Origin: Lysinimonas soli
GTDB taxonomy: Bacteria; Actinomycetota; Actinomycetes; Actinomycetales; Microbacteriaceae
Direction of reading: 5' to 3'
Length of the DNA stretch: 64,000 bases
NCBI RefSeq assembly: GCF_042655435.1
Contig: NZ_JBHSMG010000001.1
Location: 744,001-808,000, forward strand
Notes under the pieces: model-generated
What the model was told of the DNA's origin: nothing
The model's database searches: none
The model's input: the letters and a program-made list of their open reading frames with translations, nothing else
Shown here: piece after piece, positions 51,459 to 60,206 of the stretch
Layout of the letters: each line of letters starts with the position of its first letter
Position numbering within the stretch: position 1 is the first letter of the stretch
Position numbers and translations under genes: made by a program

Positions 51459-54230
51459 ATGGCCACCAGCACCCGGTCGTCGTCTCCGCGCGCCCGCACC
51501 AGCAGCTCTCGTGGATCGACCGCGCGCGGCCGGGCGCGCAGCCCCCAAGCGACCAAGAAGCTGCCGGCCAACAAGGTCGTGCCCAGCGACGAGCCGGGTC
51601 TGCTGAGCAGCGCATGGCTCGGTCTCGCCCACATCGTCGGGGGCGCCGCCCGGCTGTTCGGCCGCGAGACGCTCGCCAAGGACGAGCGCCGTGACGGGGT
51701 GCCGTTCTTCTTCGTCCTGCTCGCCGTCATCGGCGCCGTCGTCGAGTGGTTCAATCCCAGCAACGAGGTCGCGATCGCCCTCGACGCGTACACCTTCGGC
51801 GGGCTGTTCGGACGGGTCGCCTTCGCACTGCCGGTCATCCTGCTGGTGTTCGCGGTGTGGCTGTTCCGGCATCCGGCGTCGGTGCACGACAACACGCGGA
51901 TCGGCATCGGCCTCGCCCTGCTGCTCACGACCATCAGTGGGCTGAGTCACGTCTTCGGCGGGCATCCGCAGCCCTCGCAGGGGGCCGTCGCGCTCGCGCA
52001 CGGCGGTGGGGTGGTCGGCTGGATCGTGGGCCAGCCGTTCATCCAGGTGCACGCCGATTGGCTCGCCGTCGTCGTGATCGGCGGATTCCTGCTGCTCTCG
52101 TTGTTCATCATCACCAAGACGCCGCCCAACAAGGTCGGCTGGCGGCTGCGCGAGCTGTACGCCTACCTGTTCGGCGCCCAGGCGCCGGAGCCCCGCGTGC
52201 GGCCGGCCGACTCGACCGACTCGCAGGAATTCGGCTCGCTGAGCGACCTCGGCCTCGAGCTCGACGACCCGGCATCGATGCCGTGGTGGCGTCGCGGCAA
52301 GACCAAGAGCGCCGAGCCCGCGTTCGACACGCCGGTCGTCGGCGCCGATCAGCCGACCGAGATCATCGACCACACCAAGAGCGAGTTCGACATCGAGCTG
52401 CTCGAAGAGCTCGTGCGCGCCGAGGATGCCGTGAAGCGCTTCACGGGCGAGGTCGAGACGGGTGCGACCAGCATCCGCGAAGACGCACCCTCCGCCCTTC
52501 CGGGATTCGGCAGCGCGGGGGAGCGGGGCGCGGCCGGCGAGTTCGACTCCGTCGCGCCGGTGGCACCGAACGCGCGGGCGAGCAGCCCGGCGCGGCGGCC
52601 GTACCGTCTGCCCGCGGCATCCGTGCTGTCGGCGGGCACGCCGCCCAAGGCCAAGACGCCGGCCAACGACGAGGCGATCGCGGCCATCACGAGCGTCATG
52701 AGTCAGTTCCAGGTGGATGCCCGCGTCACGGGCTTCAGCCGCGGCCCGAGCGTGACGCGCTACGAGATCGAACTCGGGCACGGCGTGAAGGTCGAGCGCG
52801 TCACGGCGCTGGCCAAGAACATCGCCTACGCGGTCGCCTCGAACGAGGTCAACATCCTGTCGCCGATCCCGGGCAAGAGCGCGATCGGCATCGAGATCCC
52901 GAACAAGGATCGCGAGATCGTCTCGCTCGGCGACGTGCTGCGCTCGGGGGCGGCGTCGAAGAGCGTGCATCCCATGACGATCGGGCTCGGCAAGGACGTC
53001 GAGGGCGGCTTCGTCGTCGCGAACATGGCGAAGATGCCCCACCTGCTCGTGGCCGGCGCGACCGGCTCGGGAAAGTCGAGCTTCATCAACTCGATGATCA
53101 CGAGCGTGCTGATGCGCGCCAAGCCCGCCGAGGTGCGCATGGTGCTGATCGACCCGAAGCGGGTCGAGCTGGCCGCCTACCAGGGCGTACCGCACCTCAT
53201 CACGCCCATCATCACGAACCCCAAGAAGGCCGCCGAAGCGCTGCAGTGGGTCGTGAAGGAGATGGACATGCGGTACGACGACCTCGCGTCGTTCGGGTTC
53301 CGCCACATCGACGACTTCAACCGCGCCGTGCTCGCCGACGAGATCGTGCTGCCGGCGGGATCCGAGCGGCGGCTTCAGCCGTACCCGTACCTGCTCGTCG
53401 TCGTCGACGAGCTCGCCGACCTCATGATGGTCGCCCCGCGCGACGTCGAGGACTCGATCGTGCGCATCACCCAGCTGGCGCGCGCCTCGGGCATCCACCT
53501 CGTGCTCGCCACCCAGCGTCCGAGTGTGGACGTCGTCACGGGCCTCATCAAAGCCAACGTGCCCAGCCGCCTGGCCTTCGCGGTGTCGAGCATGACCGAC
53601 AGCCGCGTCATCCTGGATCAGCCCGGCGCCGACAAGCTCATCGGCCAGGGCGACGGCCTGTTCCTGCCGATGGGCGCGTCGAAGGCGATCCGGGTGCAGG
53701 GCGCCTGGGTCACCGAGGATGAGATCGCCGCGGTCGTGAAGCACGTGACCGATCAGGCGCGACCGGAGTACCGCGAGGATGTCGCGGCCGTGATCGAGAA
53801 GCGCGAGGTCGACGGCGACATCGGCGACGATCTCGACGTGCTGCTGCAGGCCGCCGAGCTCATCATCGGCACGCAGTTCGGCTCGACCTCGATGCTGCAG
53901 CGCAAGCTGCGGGTCGGTTTCGCCAAGGCCGGTCGGCTGATGGACCTGCTCGAGTCCCGCGAGATCGTCGGGCCGAGCGAGGGGTCCAAGGCGCGCGACG
54001 TACTGGTGACCCCCGAGCAGCTCCCCGAGGTGCTCGCGCGCCTGCGGGGCGGCGACGACCCCGCCGGTGCCGGTGCGCCCCGGCCGTCCGCTCCGTCGGG
54101 TTCCCCCCAGTCCGCGGGGCAGCAGGCTGGAGGTTTGGCCAGCGATCCCGTTGCCGACATGACGAGCGGATATCCTGAGGAGGAGGGCTCCTCGGACGAG
54201 GACGCCTGGCGGCTGACCGGCAGGGAGTAG
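51459..54230 (+). CDS. ftsK: DNA translocase FtsK/SpoIIIE
   Basis: A 923-residue septal DNA pump. A basic, serine-rich start (residues 1-40) leads to four predicted membrane helices (about 70-235), then a linker. The RecA-like motor follows with Walker A GATGSGKSS near 533-541, Walker B LVVVDELADLMM and the TQRPSVDVVTG motif. The C-terminal gamma winged helix (TSMLQRKLRVGFAKAGRLMDLLE) reads KOPS-type sequences. It moves chromosome ends during division. It is four bases from pgsA. Confidence 0.96.
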   Translation: MATSTRSSSPRARTSSSRGSTARGRARSPQATKKLPANKVVPSDEPGLLSSAWLGLAHIVGGAARLFGRETLAKDERRDGVPFFFVLLAVIGAVVEWFNPSNEVAIALDAYTFGGLFGRVAFALPVILLVFAVWLFRHPASVHDNTRIGIGLALLLTTISGLSHVFGGHPQPSQGAVALAHGGGVVGWIVGQPFIQVHADWLAVVVIGGFLLLSLFIITKTPPNKVGWRLRELYAYLFGAQAPEPRVRPADSTDSQEFGSLSDLGLELDDPASMPWWRRGKTKSAEPAFDTPVVGADQPTEIIDHTKSEFDIELLEELVRAEDAVKRFTGEVETGATSIREDAPSALPGFGSAGERGAAGEFDSVAPVAPNARASSPARRPYRLPAASVLSAGTPPKAKTPANDEAIAAITSVMSQFQVDARVTGFSRGPSVTRYEIELGHGVKVERVTALAKNIAYAVASNEVNILSPIPGKSAIGIEIPNKDREIVSLGDVLRSGAASKSVHPMTIGLGKDVEGGFVVANMAKMPHLLVAGATGSGKSSFINSMITSVLMRAKPAEVRMVLIDPKRVELAAYQGVPHLITPIITNPKKAAEALQWVVKEMDMRYDDLASFGFRHIDDFNRAVLADEIVLPAGSERRLQPYPYLLVVVDELADLMMVAPRDVEDSIVRITQLARASGIHLVLATQRPSVDVVTGLIKANVPSRLAFAVSSMTDSRVILDQPGADKLIGQGDGLFLPMGASKAIRVQGAWVTEDEIAAVVKHVTDQARPEYREDVAAVIEKREVDGDIGDDLDVLLQAAELIIGTQFGSTSMLQRKLRVGFAKAGRLMDLLESREIVGPSEGSKARDVLVTPEQLPEVLARLRGGDDPAGAGAPRPSAPSGSPQSAGQQAGGLASDPVADMTSGYPEEEGSSDEDAWRLTGRE

Positions 54231-54233
54231 CGC

Positions 54234-54932
54234 ATGGCGGTCCCCGAGCCGGACGAGAGCCGGCCGCGGCCAGGCCAGCCGACAGCAGGGCCGACGACCC
54301 CGTCCGGGCGCGTCAATCCCATGCGCGGTCGGGTCGTCTCGACGGGCGAGACGCCGGCCAGCGCCGGCAACATCGCCAACATCGTCACGGTCATCCGCAT
54401 CCTGCTCGCTCCCGTCTTCATCTGGCTGCTGCTCGACGACGCGGGGCACGACGGGTACGTCCGCTACATCGCGGCGGTGTTGTTCGTGCTGGCGATCACG
54501 ACCGACTCGGTCGACGGGCTGCTGGCCCGCCAGCGCAATCTGGTCACCGACCTCGGCAAGCTGATCGACCCGATCGCCGACAAGGTGCTGACCGGCGGCG
54601 CCCTGGTCGGGCTGTCGATCCTCGGGGAGATCCCGTGGTGGATCACGGTCGTCATCCTGGTGCGCGAGATCGGCATCACGGTGTTCCGTTTCATCGCCCT
54701 GCGCGACCGGGTGATCGCCGCATCCTGGCTCGGCAAGGTCAAGACGGTCGTGCAGGCCGTCGCGATCTCGTTCGCGCTGTTCCCGCTCTGGCAGTTCCTC
54801 GGGGCCTGGGTCAACTGGGTCAACGCCGTGCTGATCGTGCTGGCGGTCGTGCTCACCGTGGGGAGCGGGATCGAGTACCTCTGGCAGGCATGGCGGCTGG
54901 GCCGGGTGCGGCGGGTCGAGGCGCCCGAGTGA
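54234..54932 (+). CDS. pgsA: CDP-diacylglycerol-glycerol-3-phosphate 3-phosphatidyltransferase
   Basis: A 232-residue membrane enzyme making phosphatidylglycerol phosphate. The CDP-alcohol motif DSVDGLLARQ...GKLIDPIAD fits D-x2-D-G-x2-A-R-x8-G-x3-D-x3-D exactly. The N-terminal 40 residues are polar, proline-rich and variable. It lies between ftsK and cinA and overlaps cinA by four bases, as in other actinobacteria. Confidence 0.94.
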   Translation: MAVPEPDESRPRPGQPTAGPTTPSGRVNPMRGRVVSTGETPASAGNIANIVTVIRILLAPVFIWLLLDDAGHDGYVRYIAAVLFVLAITTDSVDGLLARQRNLVTDLGKLIDPIADKVLTGGALVGLSILGEIPWWITVVILVREIGITVFRFIALRDRVIAASWLGKVKTVVQAVAISFALFPLWQFLGAWVNWVNAVLIVLAVVLTVGSGIEYLWQAWRLGRVRRVEAPE

Positions 54933-55435
54933 CGGCGCCGTCGGTTACCGGGGCATCGGTCGCGCAGCGGGTGATCGCCGAGTTGACGGCACGCCGGATG
55001 ACGATCGCCGTCGCCGAATCGCTGACCGGCGGCCTCCTGGTCGCCGAGTTGGTGTCGGTGCCGGGAGCGTCGGCCGTGCTGCGCGGCGGAGTCGTGGCGT
55101 ACGCGACCGACCTCAAGTCGAGCCTGCTCGGCGTCGACGCCGAGCTCCTCGCCCGGACCGGCCCGATCGACGCCGAGGTGGCCCGGCAGATGGCCGAGGG
55201 GGTTCGCTGGCGGCTCGGCCGGGACGGGGTGCCCGCCGACATCGGTCTGGCCACGACGGGCGTCGCCGGTCCGGATCTGCAGGACGGCCACGCGCCGGGC
55301 GAGGTGTGGATCGGACTCGCGGTCGGCGACACCGTGGAGGCGTACGGCCTCAGCTTGGGGGGTGACCGAGCGGGCATCCGGTCGGCTACTGTCGCGGCAT
55401 CACTGCAACGCGTGCTGGATCGCCTCGCGGAATAG
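54929..55435 (+). CDS. cinA: CinA-family protein (nicotinamide-nucleotide amidase domain)
   Basis: A 168-residue stand-alone CinA C-terminal (PncC) domain, which in relatives deamidates nicotinamide mononucleotide. AESLTGGLLVAELVSVPGASAVLRGGVVAY and GLATTGVAGPDLQDGHAPGEVWIGLA are the two conserved blocks. The GTG start overlaps the pgsA stop. The N-terminal molybdopterin-binding domain of long CinA proteins is absent. Confidence 0.93.
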   Translation: MTAPSVTGASVAQRVIAELTARRMTIAVAESLTGGLLVAELVSVPGASAVLRGGVVAYATDLKSSLLGVDAELLARTGPIDAEVARQMAEGVRWRLGRDGVPADIGLATTGVAGPDLQDGHAPGEVWIGLAVGDTVEAYGLSLGGDRAGIRSATVAASLQRVLDRLAE

Positions 55436-55579
55436 CGGGCGTTTCGATCTCGTTACATGTGGTGTCGTCACAGGGAACTCCGTGGTGGCACGATTTAGAG
55501 TTTGCGTATCGATCGGGGTAGTGTGAGCGCCCCGGTCGGAGACACCGATCCGATTGGTCGGAGTGAGAAGGAGGACACC

Positions 55580-55888
55580 ATGGTTCTGGTACGTCAGGAA
55601 ATCGGCGATGTTCTCCGTGACTTCCGCCTGCAGAAGGCGATGACCCTGCGTCAGGTGGCGAGCCGCGCGAGCGTGGCACTCGGCTACCTGAGCGAGGTGG
55701 AGCGCGGCCAGAAGGAGGCGAGCTCCGAGATCTTGGCGTCGGTCGCCGACGCCCTCGACACCCCGATCTCGACGATCATGCGCGAAGTGGGCGACCGCCT
55801 CGCGTTGATCGAGGGCGTGACGAGCGTTCCAGACACGCTTCCGGATGAGTTGGTCGCGGAGTTCGACGCGGATCTCGCGGTCCGTTAG
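55580..55888 (+). CDS. XRE-type regulator, ClgR-like
   Basis: A 102-residue helix-turn-helix regulator. VLRDFRLQKAMTLRQVASRASVALGYLSEVERGQKEASSEIL is the DNA-binding region of the ClgR family, which activates clp protease genes after stress in actinobacteria. The context (pgsA-cinA-clgR-DUF3046-recA) is the standard one. AAGGAGGA is placed perfectly before ATG 55580. A 12-base-pair terminator follows. Confidence 0.92.
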   Translation: MVLVRQEIGDVLRDFRLQKAMTLRQVASRASVALGYLSEVERGQKEASSEILASVADALDTPISTIMREVGDRLALIEGVTSVPDTLPDELVAEFDADLAVR

Positions 55889-55902
55889 TCGTTCGATTTC
55901 CA

Positions 55903-55932
55903 CGAAGGCCCCGGCTCACGCCGGGGCCTTCG
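55903..55932 (+). terminator. Terminator of the ClgR-like gene
   Basis: CGAAGGCCCCGG (55903-55914) and CCGGGGCCTTCG (55921-55932) form a perfect 12-base-pair stem with a 6-base loop, 14 bases after the stop. The T content after it is low. Confidence 0.8.
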
Positions 55933-56077
55933 TCGTCGTGCCGTCCCTCCTGCCGCCGTCCGGTCTGTCGAGCGCTGCGGCATCTCTCCGCGCGGTCACG
56001 AGAATGGCGCGCGCTCGTGATGCCGTGGCGTGGCCGGTCGGTCGGCGTGACGCGTTCGGGCGGGGGAGGATGGTCGC

Positions 56078-56302
56078 ATGAAGCTCTCGGAGTTCGAACG
56101 CGCGATCGCCGACGAGTTCGGCGCGCACGGCCGGGTGCTGCGACGCGACACCGTCGTGGTCGCCCTGGGCAATCGGACGCCGGATGAGGCGCTCGCCGCC
56201 GGCGTGCCCGCCCGCGAGGTGTGGTTCGCGTTGTGCGCGGCGCAGGAGGTCCCGCCGGATCGTTGGCACGGCGCGGGTCGCCCGAAGCCACCGCGCGGCT
56301 GA
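56078..56302 (+). CDS. DUF3046 protein
   Basis: A 74-residue protein of the actinobacterial DUF3046 family: MKLSEFERAIADEFG and PAREVWFALCAAQEVPPDRWHG are the conserved ends. It stands upstream of recA in nearly all genomes of the group; the role is unknown. Confidence 0.9.
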   Translation: MKLSEFERAIADEFGAHGRVLRRDTVVVALGNRTPDEALAAGVPAREVWFALCAAQEVPPDRWHGAGRPKPPRG

Positions 56303-56345
56303 GCCGGCCGGCAGCGCGAGCTCGGTTCGACACGCCGCGTGCCTC

Positions 56346-56361
56346 TCGAACATCCGTTCGG
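56346..56361 (+). promoter_or_regulatory. LexA (SOS) box upstream of recA
   Basis: TCGAAC-ATCC-GTTCGG matches the actinobacterial SOS box TCGAAC-N4-GTTCGA with one mismatch. It lies 235 bases before the recA ATG, so the recA message has a long leader. That leader (about 56375-56596) shows no clear fold or frame. Confidence 0.8.
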
Positions 56362-56596
56362 ATGTGGGTAGTCTCCTCAACAAGGTCGTTCGAAGACGAG
56401 TTGTGCACGAGATGCCCGTCGGTCCGGAGAAATGTCGGGCCTCGGGCATAGCGTCGCAACTACCGAGCAACACCAGCCCTGTCGTGAAAGCGCAGACCTT
56501 GCTTCATCGGTCCGCACCGAAACGGCAGCCTATGGGCGCATCACCACGGCAGCTCCGCCACCCGGCGGCGGCCGACGACAACGAAGGAGACGGGCC

Positions 56597-57784
56597 ATGC
56601 CCTCACCAGCAGACCGCGAGAAAGCCCTCGAGACGGCACTCGCTCAGATCGACCGCCAGTTCGGCAAAGGTTCCGTCATGCGCCTCGGCAGTGACGAGCG
56701 GGCTCCGGTCGCCGTCATTCCCACCGGCTCCATCGCCTTGGATGTCGCGCTCGGCATCGGCGGGCTGCCGCGCGGCCGCATCGTCGAGATCTACGGTCCC
56801 GAGTCCTCGGGCAAGACCACGCTCACGCTGCACGCGATCGCCAACGCGCAGAAGGGCGGCGGCATCGCCGCCTTCATCGATGCGGAGCACGCTCTCGACC
56901 CGGAGTACGCCAAGAAGCTCGGGGTCGACATCGACTCGCTGCTGGTGTCGCAGCCCGACACGGGGGAGCAGGCCCTCGAGATCGCCGACATGCTCGTGCG
57001 GTCCGGCTCGATCGACCTGATCGTCATCGACTCGGTGGCGGCACTCGTTCCGCGCGCCGAGATCGAGGGCGAGATGGGCGACACGCACGTCGGATTGCAG
57101 GCCCGCCTGATGTCCCAGGCGCTGCGCAAGCTTACCGGCGGGCTCAGCCAGACCGGCACCACGATGATCTTCATCAACCAGCTTCGCGAGAAGGTCGGCG
57201 TGTTCTTCGGCAGCCCCGAGACCACCTCGGGCGGCAAGGCGCTCAAGTTCTACGCTTCGGTGCGCCTCGATATCCGCCGCATCGAGACGCTGAAGGACGG
57301 TACGGATGCCGTGGGCAACCGCACGCGGGTCAAGGTCGTCAAGAACAAGATGGCGCCGCCCTTCAAGCAGGCGGAGTTCGACATCCTCTACGGCACGGGC
57401 ATCTCCCGCGAGGGCAGCCTGATCGATTACGGGGTCGAGCACGAGATCGTGCGCAAGTCGGGCGCCTGGTACACCTACGACGGCGACCAGCTCGGCCAGG
57501 GCAAGGAGAACGCCCGCAACTTCCTGCTCGAGAACCCCGCGACAGCGACCGAGATCGAGAACAAGATCCTGGTCAAGCTCGGAATCGGTGAGATCGGCAA
57601 GGCGGCTGCGGCGGCTGCAGCCGCTGCGGCGGCGGTCGCGCCCGTCGACCTCGCAACAGGTGGTCGCCCGCCGGCCGGTCGCACCGCGGCTGCCAAGGGC
57701 GGCCCGGCCAAGGCGGCTGCGGGGCAGTCCTTCCCGGAGTCGATCGACGACGAGCTCGTGGCCCGAATGGCCTCGGGCGAATAG
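56597..57784 (+). CDS. recA: Recombinase RecA
   Basis: A 395-residue recombinase, longer than the usual 345-360. Walker A GPESSGKT is at residues 67-74, Walker B LIVIDSVAALVPRAEIEGE follows, loop 1 and loop 2 segments are intact (MGDTHVGLQARLMSQALRKLTG; TGTTMIFINQLREKVGVFFGSPETTSGG). From about residue 335 a run of 11 alanines and a glycine/alanine tail extend the C-terminus. The start ATG follows AAGGAGACGGGCC. It is SOS-regulated; recX follows after 13 bases. Confidence 0.98.
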   Translation: MPSPADREKALETALAQIDRQFGKGSVMRLGSDERAPVAVIPTGSIALDVALGIGGLPRGRIVEIYGPESSGKTTLTLHAIANAQKGGGIAAFIDAEHALDPEYAKKLGVDIDSLLVSQPDTGEQALEIADMLVRSGSIDLIVIDSVAALVPRAEIEGEMGDTHVGLQARLMSQALRKLTGGLSQTGTTMIFINQLREKVGVFFGSPETTSGGKALKFYASVRLDIRRIETLKDGTDAVGNRTRVKVVKNKMAPPFKQAEFDILYGTGISREGSLIDYGVEHEIVRKSGAWYTYDGDQLGQGKENARNFLLENPATATEIENKILVKLGIGEIGKAAAAAAAAAAAVAPVDLATGGRPPAGRTAAAKGGPAKAAAGQSFPESIDDELVARMASGE

Positions 57785-57797
57785 TCGAGCGACAGCG

Positions 57798-58517
57798 ATG
57801 AACGTGGAACGGTCCGGCGGCGCCCGAGCGGGTGCCGCACGAGGCGACGGCCTCGCCCCGGTGACGTACCTGCCGGGGGTGCAGCCCCCGGCGCCGTCGG
57901 ACCCGCCCACGACCGAGTTGCCGACCCTCGCGAGCGTGTTCGGCGAGCTGGAATCGCAGATCGCGACCACCCTGGCCGAGCGTCGAGCCGCGGATGAGTA
58001 TCGGGAGTCGCCCGAGGCTCGCGCCGACGCCAAGGCCAAGGAGCGCGCCGAGCGCGTCTCGATGCACGCTCTCACCCGCCGCGGCATGTCCAAGCGGGAG
58101 GTCGAACGCAGCCTTCGGGCGCGCGAACTCGACGACGAGACGGTCGCGTCGGAGCTCGACCGTTTGGAGGGCGTCGGCCTGATCGACGACATGGCGCTCG
58201 CGCAGAACCTGGTGGGCATCCTGCAGGAGCGCAAGGGTCTCGGTCGCTCGGCTGTCGCGGCGGAGCTCACCCGACGCCTGCTCGCCCCGGCCGCGATCGA
58301 GTACGCGCTCGATCTCATCGAGACGAGCGACGAGCTCGGCCGGGCCAAAGAGATCGCCGTGAAGCGGGCGGGGCAGTTGCGCTCCTACGATCGCGAGACG
58401 GCCCTCCGTCGATTGAGTGCTTTTCTCGCGAGGCGGGGGTACTCCGGGTCGACGATCCGCTCGGCGGTGGAGCACGCTCTTCCGGCGACGCCGACGAGCA
58501 CGGTCCGCTTCCGTTGA
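57798..58517 (+). CDS. recX: Regulatory protein RecX
   Basis: A 239-residue modulator that inhibits RecA filament extension. It is made of three-helix repeats: ALTRRGMSKREVERSLRAREL, then VASELDRLEGVGLIDDMALAQNLV and KGLGRSAVAAELTRRLL, ending ETALRRLSAFLARRGYSGSTI. The first 60 residues are a variable lead. It follows recA closely and is probably co-transcribed from the SOS promoter. Confidence 0.94.
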   Translation: MNVERSGGARAGAARGDGLAPVTYLPGVQPPAPSDPPTTELPTLASVFGELESQIATTLAERRAADEYRESPEARADAKAKERAERVSMHALTRRGMSKREVERSLRARELDDETVASELDRLEGVGLIDDMALAQNLVGILQERKGLGRSAVAAELTRRLLAPAAIEYALDLIETSDELGRAKEIAVKRAGQLRSYDRETALRRLSAFLARRGYSGSTIRSAVEHALPATPTSTVRFR

Positions 58518-58597
58518 GTCCAGCTGGATCGGGGGTCGATGGTGGCAGCCCCGTCGGCCCGACGACCGCGGTCGCGCCGACGTAGGCTTGGGGGATC

Positions 58598-60139
58598 ATG
58601 ACCCTCCCGGACTCCCGCTCCGAGACCGGCGGCGCCGCTGAGGCCCCCCGTACCTACGAGGTGCGCACCTTCGGATGCCAGATGAACGTGCACGACTCCG
58701 AGCGGCTGAGCGGATCGCTCGAGGCGGCCGGCTACGTCCGCGCCGACGGCACTCCAGCCGACATCGTCGTGATCAACACGTGCGCCGTGCGCGAGAACGC
58801 CGACAACAAGCTCTACGGAACCCTCGGGCACCTGGCCAGCATCAAACGGGAGCACGAGGGGATGCAGATCGCCGTCGGCGGCTGCCTCGCCCAGAAGGAC
58901 AAAGACGTCATCCTCCAGAAGGCGCCGTGGGTCGACGTCGTGTTCGGTACTCACAACATGGGTTCGCTGCCGGTGCTGCTGGAGCGATCACGCCACAACG
59001 GCGAGGCGCAGCTCGAGATCCTCGAATCCCTCGAGGTCTTCCCCTCGACGCTGCCGACGCGGCGCGAGTCGACGCACAGCGGCTGGGTGTCCATCTCGGT
59101 CGGGTGCAACAACACCTGCACCTTCTGCATCGTGCCCGCGCTGCGCGGCAAGGAGAAGGACCGGCGCCCCGGCGACATCCTGAGCGAGATCGAGCTGCTC
59201 GTCGCCGACGGCGCGATCGAGGTCACTCTGCTGGGCCAGAACGTCAACTCCTACGGTGTCGAGTTCGGCGATCGCCTCGCCTTCGGCAAGCTGCTGCGTG
59301 CCGCGGGCTCGATCGAGGGGCTCGAGCGGGTGCGCTTCACGAGTCCGCATCCTGCCGCCTTCACCGACGACGTGATCGACGCCATGGCCGAGACCCCCAA
59401 CGTCATGCCGCAGCTGCACATGCCGCTGCAGTCCGGCTCCGACCGCATTCTCAAGGCGATGCGACGCTCCTACCGCTCCGAGAAGTTCCTCGGCATCCTC
59501 GAGCGCGTGCGGGCGCGCATTCCGAACGCCGCGATCACGACCGACATCATCGTGGGGTTCCCGGGGGAGACGGAGGACGACTTTGCCGACACGCTCCGCG
59601 TCGTCGAAGAGGCGCGCTTCGCGTCGGCCTACACCTTCCAGTACTCGATCCGGCCCGGGACGCCCGCGGCGACCCTCCCGGACCAGGTGCCGAAGTCGGT
59701 CGTGCAGGAGCGCTACGAGCGACTCACCGAGCTGCAGGAGCGCATCTCGGGCGAAGAGAACGCCGCACTCGTCGGCACGTCGATCGAGGTGCTCGTCTCG
59801 TCGGTCGAGGGACGTCGCGACGGCAGCAACGCCCGGATGTCGGGTCGCGCCGAAGACAACCGTCTCGTCCACTTCGACGTGCCGGCGGGAAGCGCGCTGC
59901 CCCGTCCGGGAGACGTCGTCAGCGTCGTGGTGACCCGGTCCGCGCCGCACTTCCTCATCGCGGCGCCGGCGGGTGACGTGCTCCCGGTGCGACGCACCCG
60001 TGCGGGTGACGCCTTCGACCGCGCCGAGGCGGAGTCGTGCGCGATCCCGTCGCACGGCTCGGCCCTCACCGCTGCGGGCGGCGGATCGGGCACGACGGTG
60101 AACATCGGCCTTCCGACGCGACGGCCCGGTGGAGCGTAA
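58598..60139 (+). CDS. miaB: tRNA-2-methylthio-N6-dimethylallyladenosine synthase
   Basis: A 513-residue radical-SAM methylthiotransferase acting on A37 of tRNA. The UPF0004 domain holds the first cluster cysteines C27, C62 and C96. The radical-SAM motif C170-x3-C174-x2-C177 (CNNTCTFC) follows, and a C-terminal TRAM domain lies near 380-450. The last 55 residues are a variable tail. The substrate isopentenyl-A37 is made by MiaA, encoded next. Confidence 0.97.
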   Translation: MTLPDSRSETGGAAEAPRTYEVRTFGCQMNVHDSERLSGSLEAAGYVRADGTPADIVVINTCAVRENADNKLYGTLGHLASIKREHEGMQIAVGGCLAQKDKDVILQKAPWVDVVFGTHNMGSLPVLLERSRHNGEAQLEILESLEVFPSTLPTRRESTHSGWVSISVGCNNTCTFCIVPALRGKEKDRRPGDILSEIELLVADGAIEVTLLGQNVNSYGVEFGDRLAFGKLLRAAGSIEGLERVRFTSPHPAAFTDDVIDAMAETPNVMPQLHMPLQSGSDRILKAMRRSYRSEKFLGILERVRARIPNAAITTDIIVGFPGETEDDFADTLRVVEEARFASAYTFQYSIRPGTPAATLPDQVPKSVVQERYERLTELQERISGEENAALVGTSIEVLVSSVEGRRDGSNARMSGRAEDNRLVHFDVPAGSALPRPGDVVSVVVTRSAPHFLIAAPAGDVLPVRRTRAGDAFDRAEAESCAIPSHGSALTAAGGGSGTTVNIGLPTRRPGGA

Positions 60140-60206
60140 CCCGGGAGCCGGTTCCGACCTCCGCGGCGCTCGTGGCGCGGGCGTCGCCCAGGGCGTGGCC
60201 GCGGGC

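Noticed and set aside
50418..54449. Very long minus-strand open frame (over 1,300 codons) across the permease and ftsK genes
   Set aside because: It is the complement of well-identified plus-strand genes, is rich in R, D, H and G, and shows no domain.
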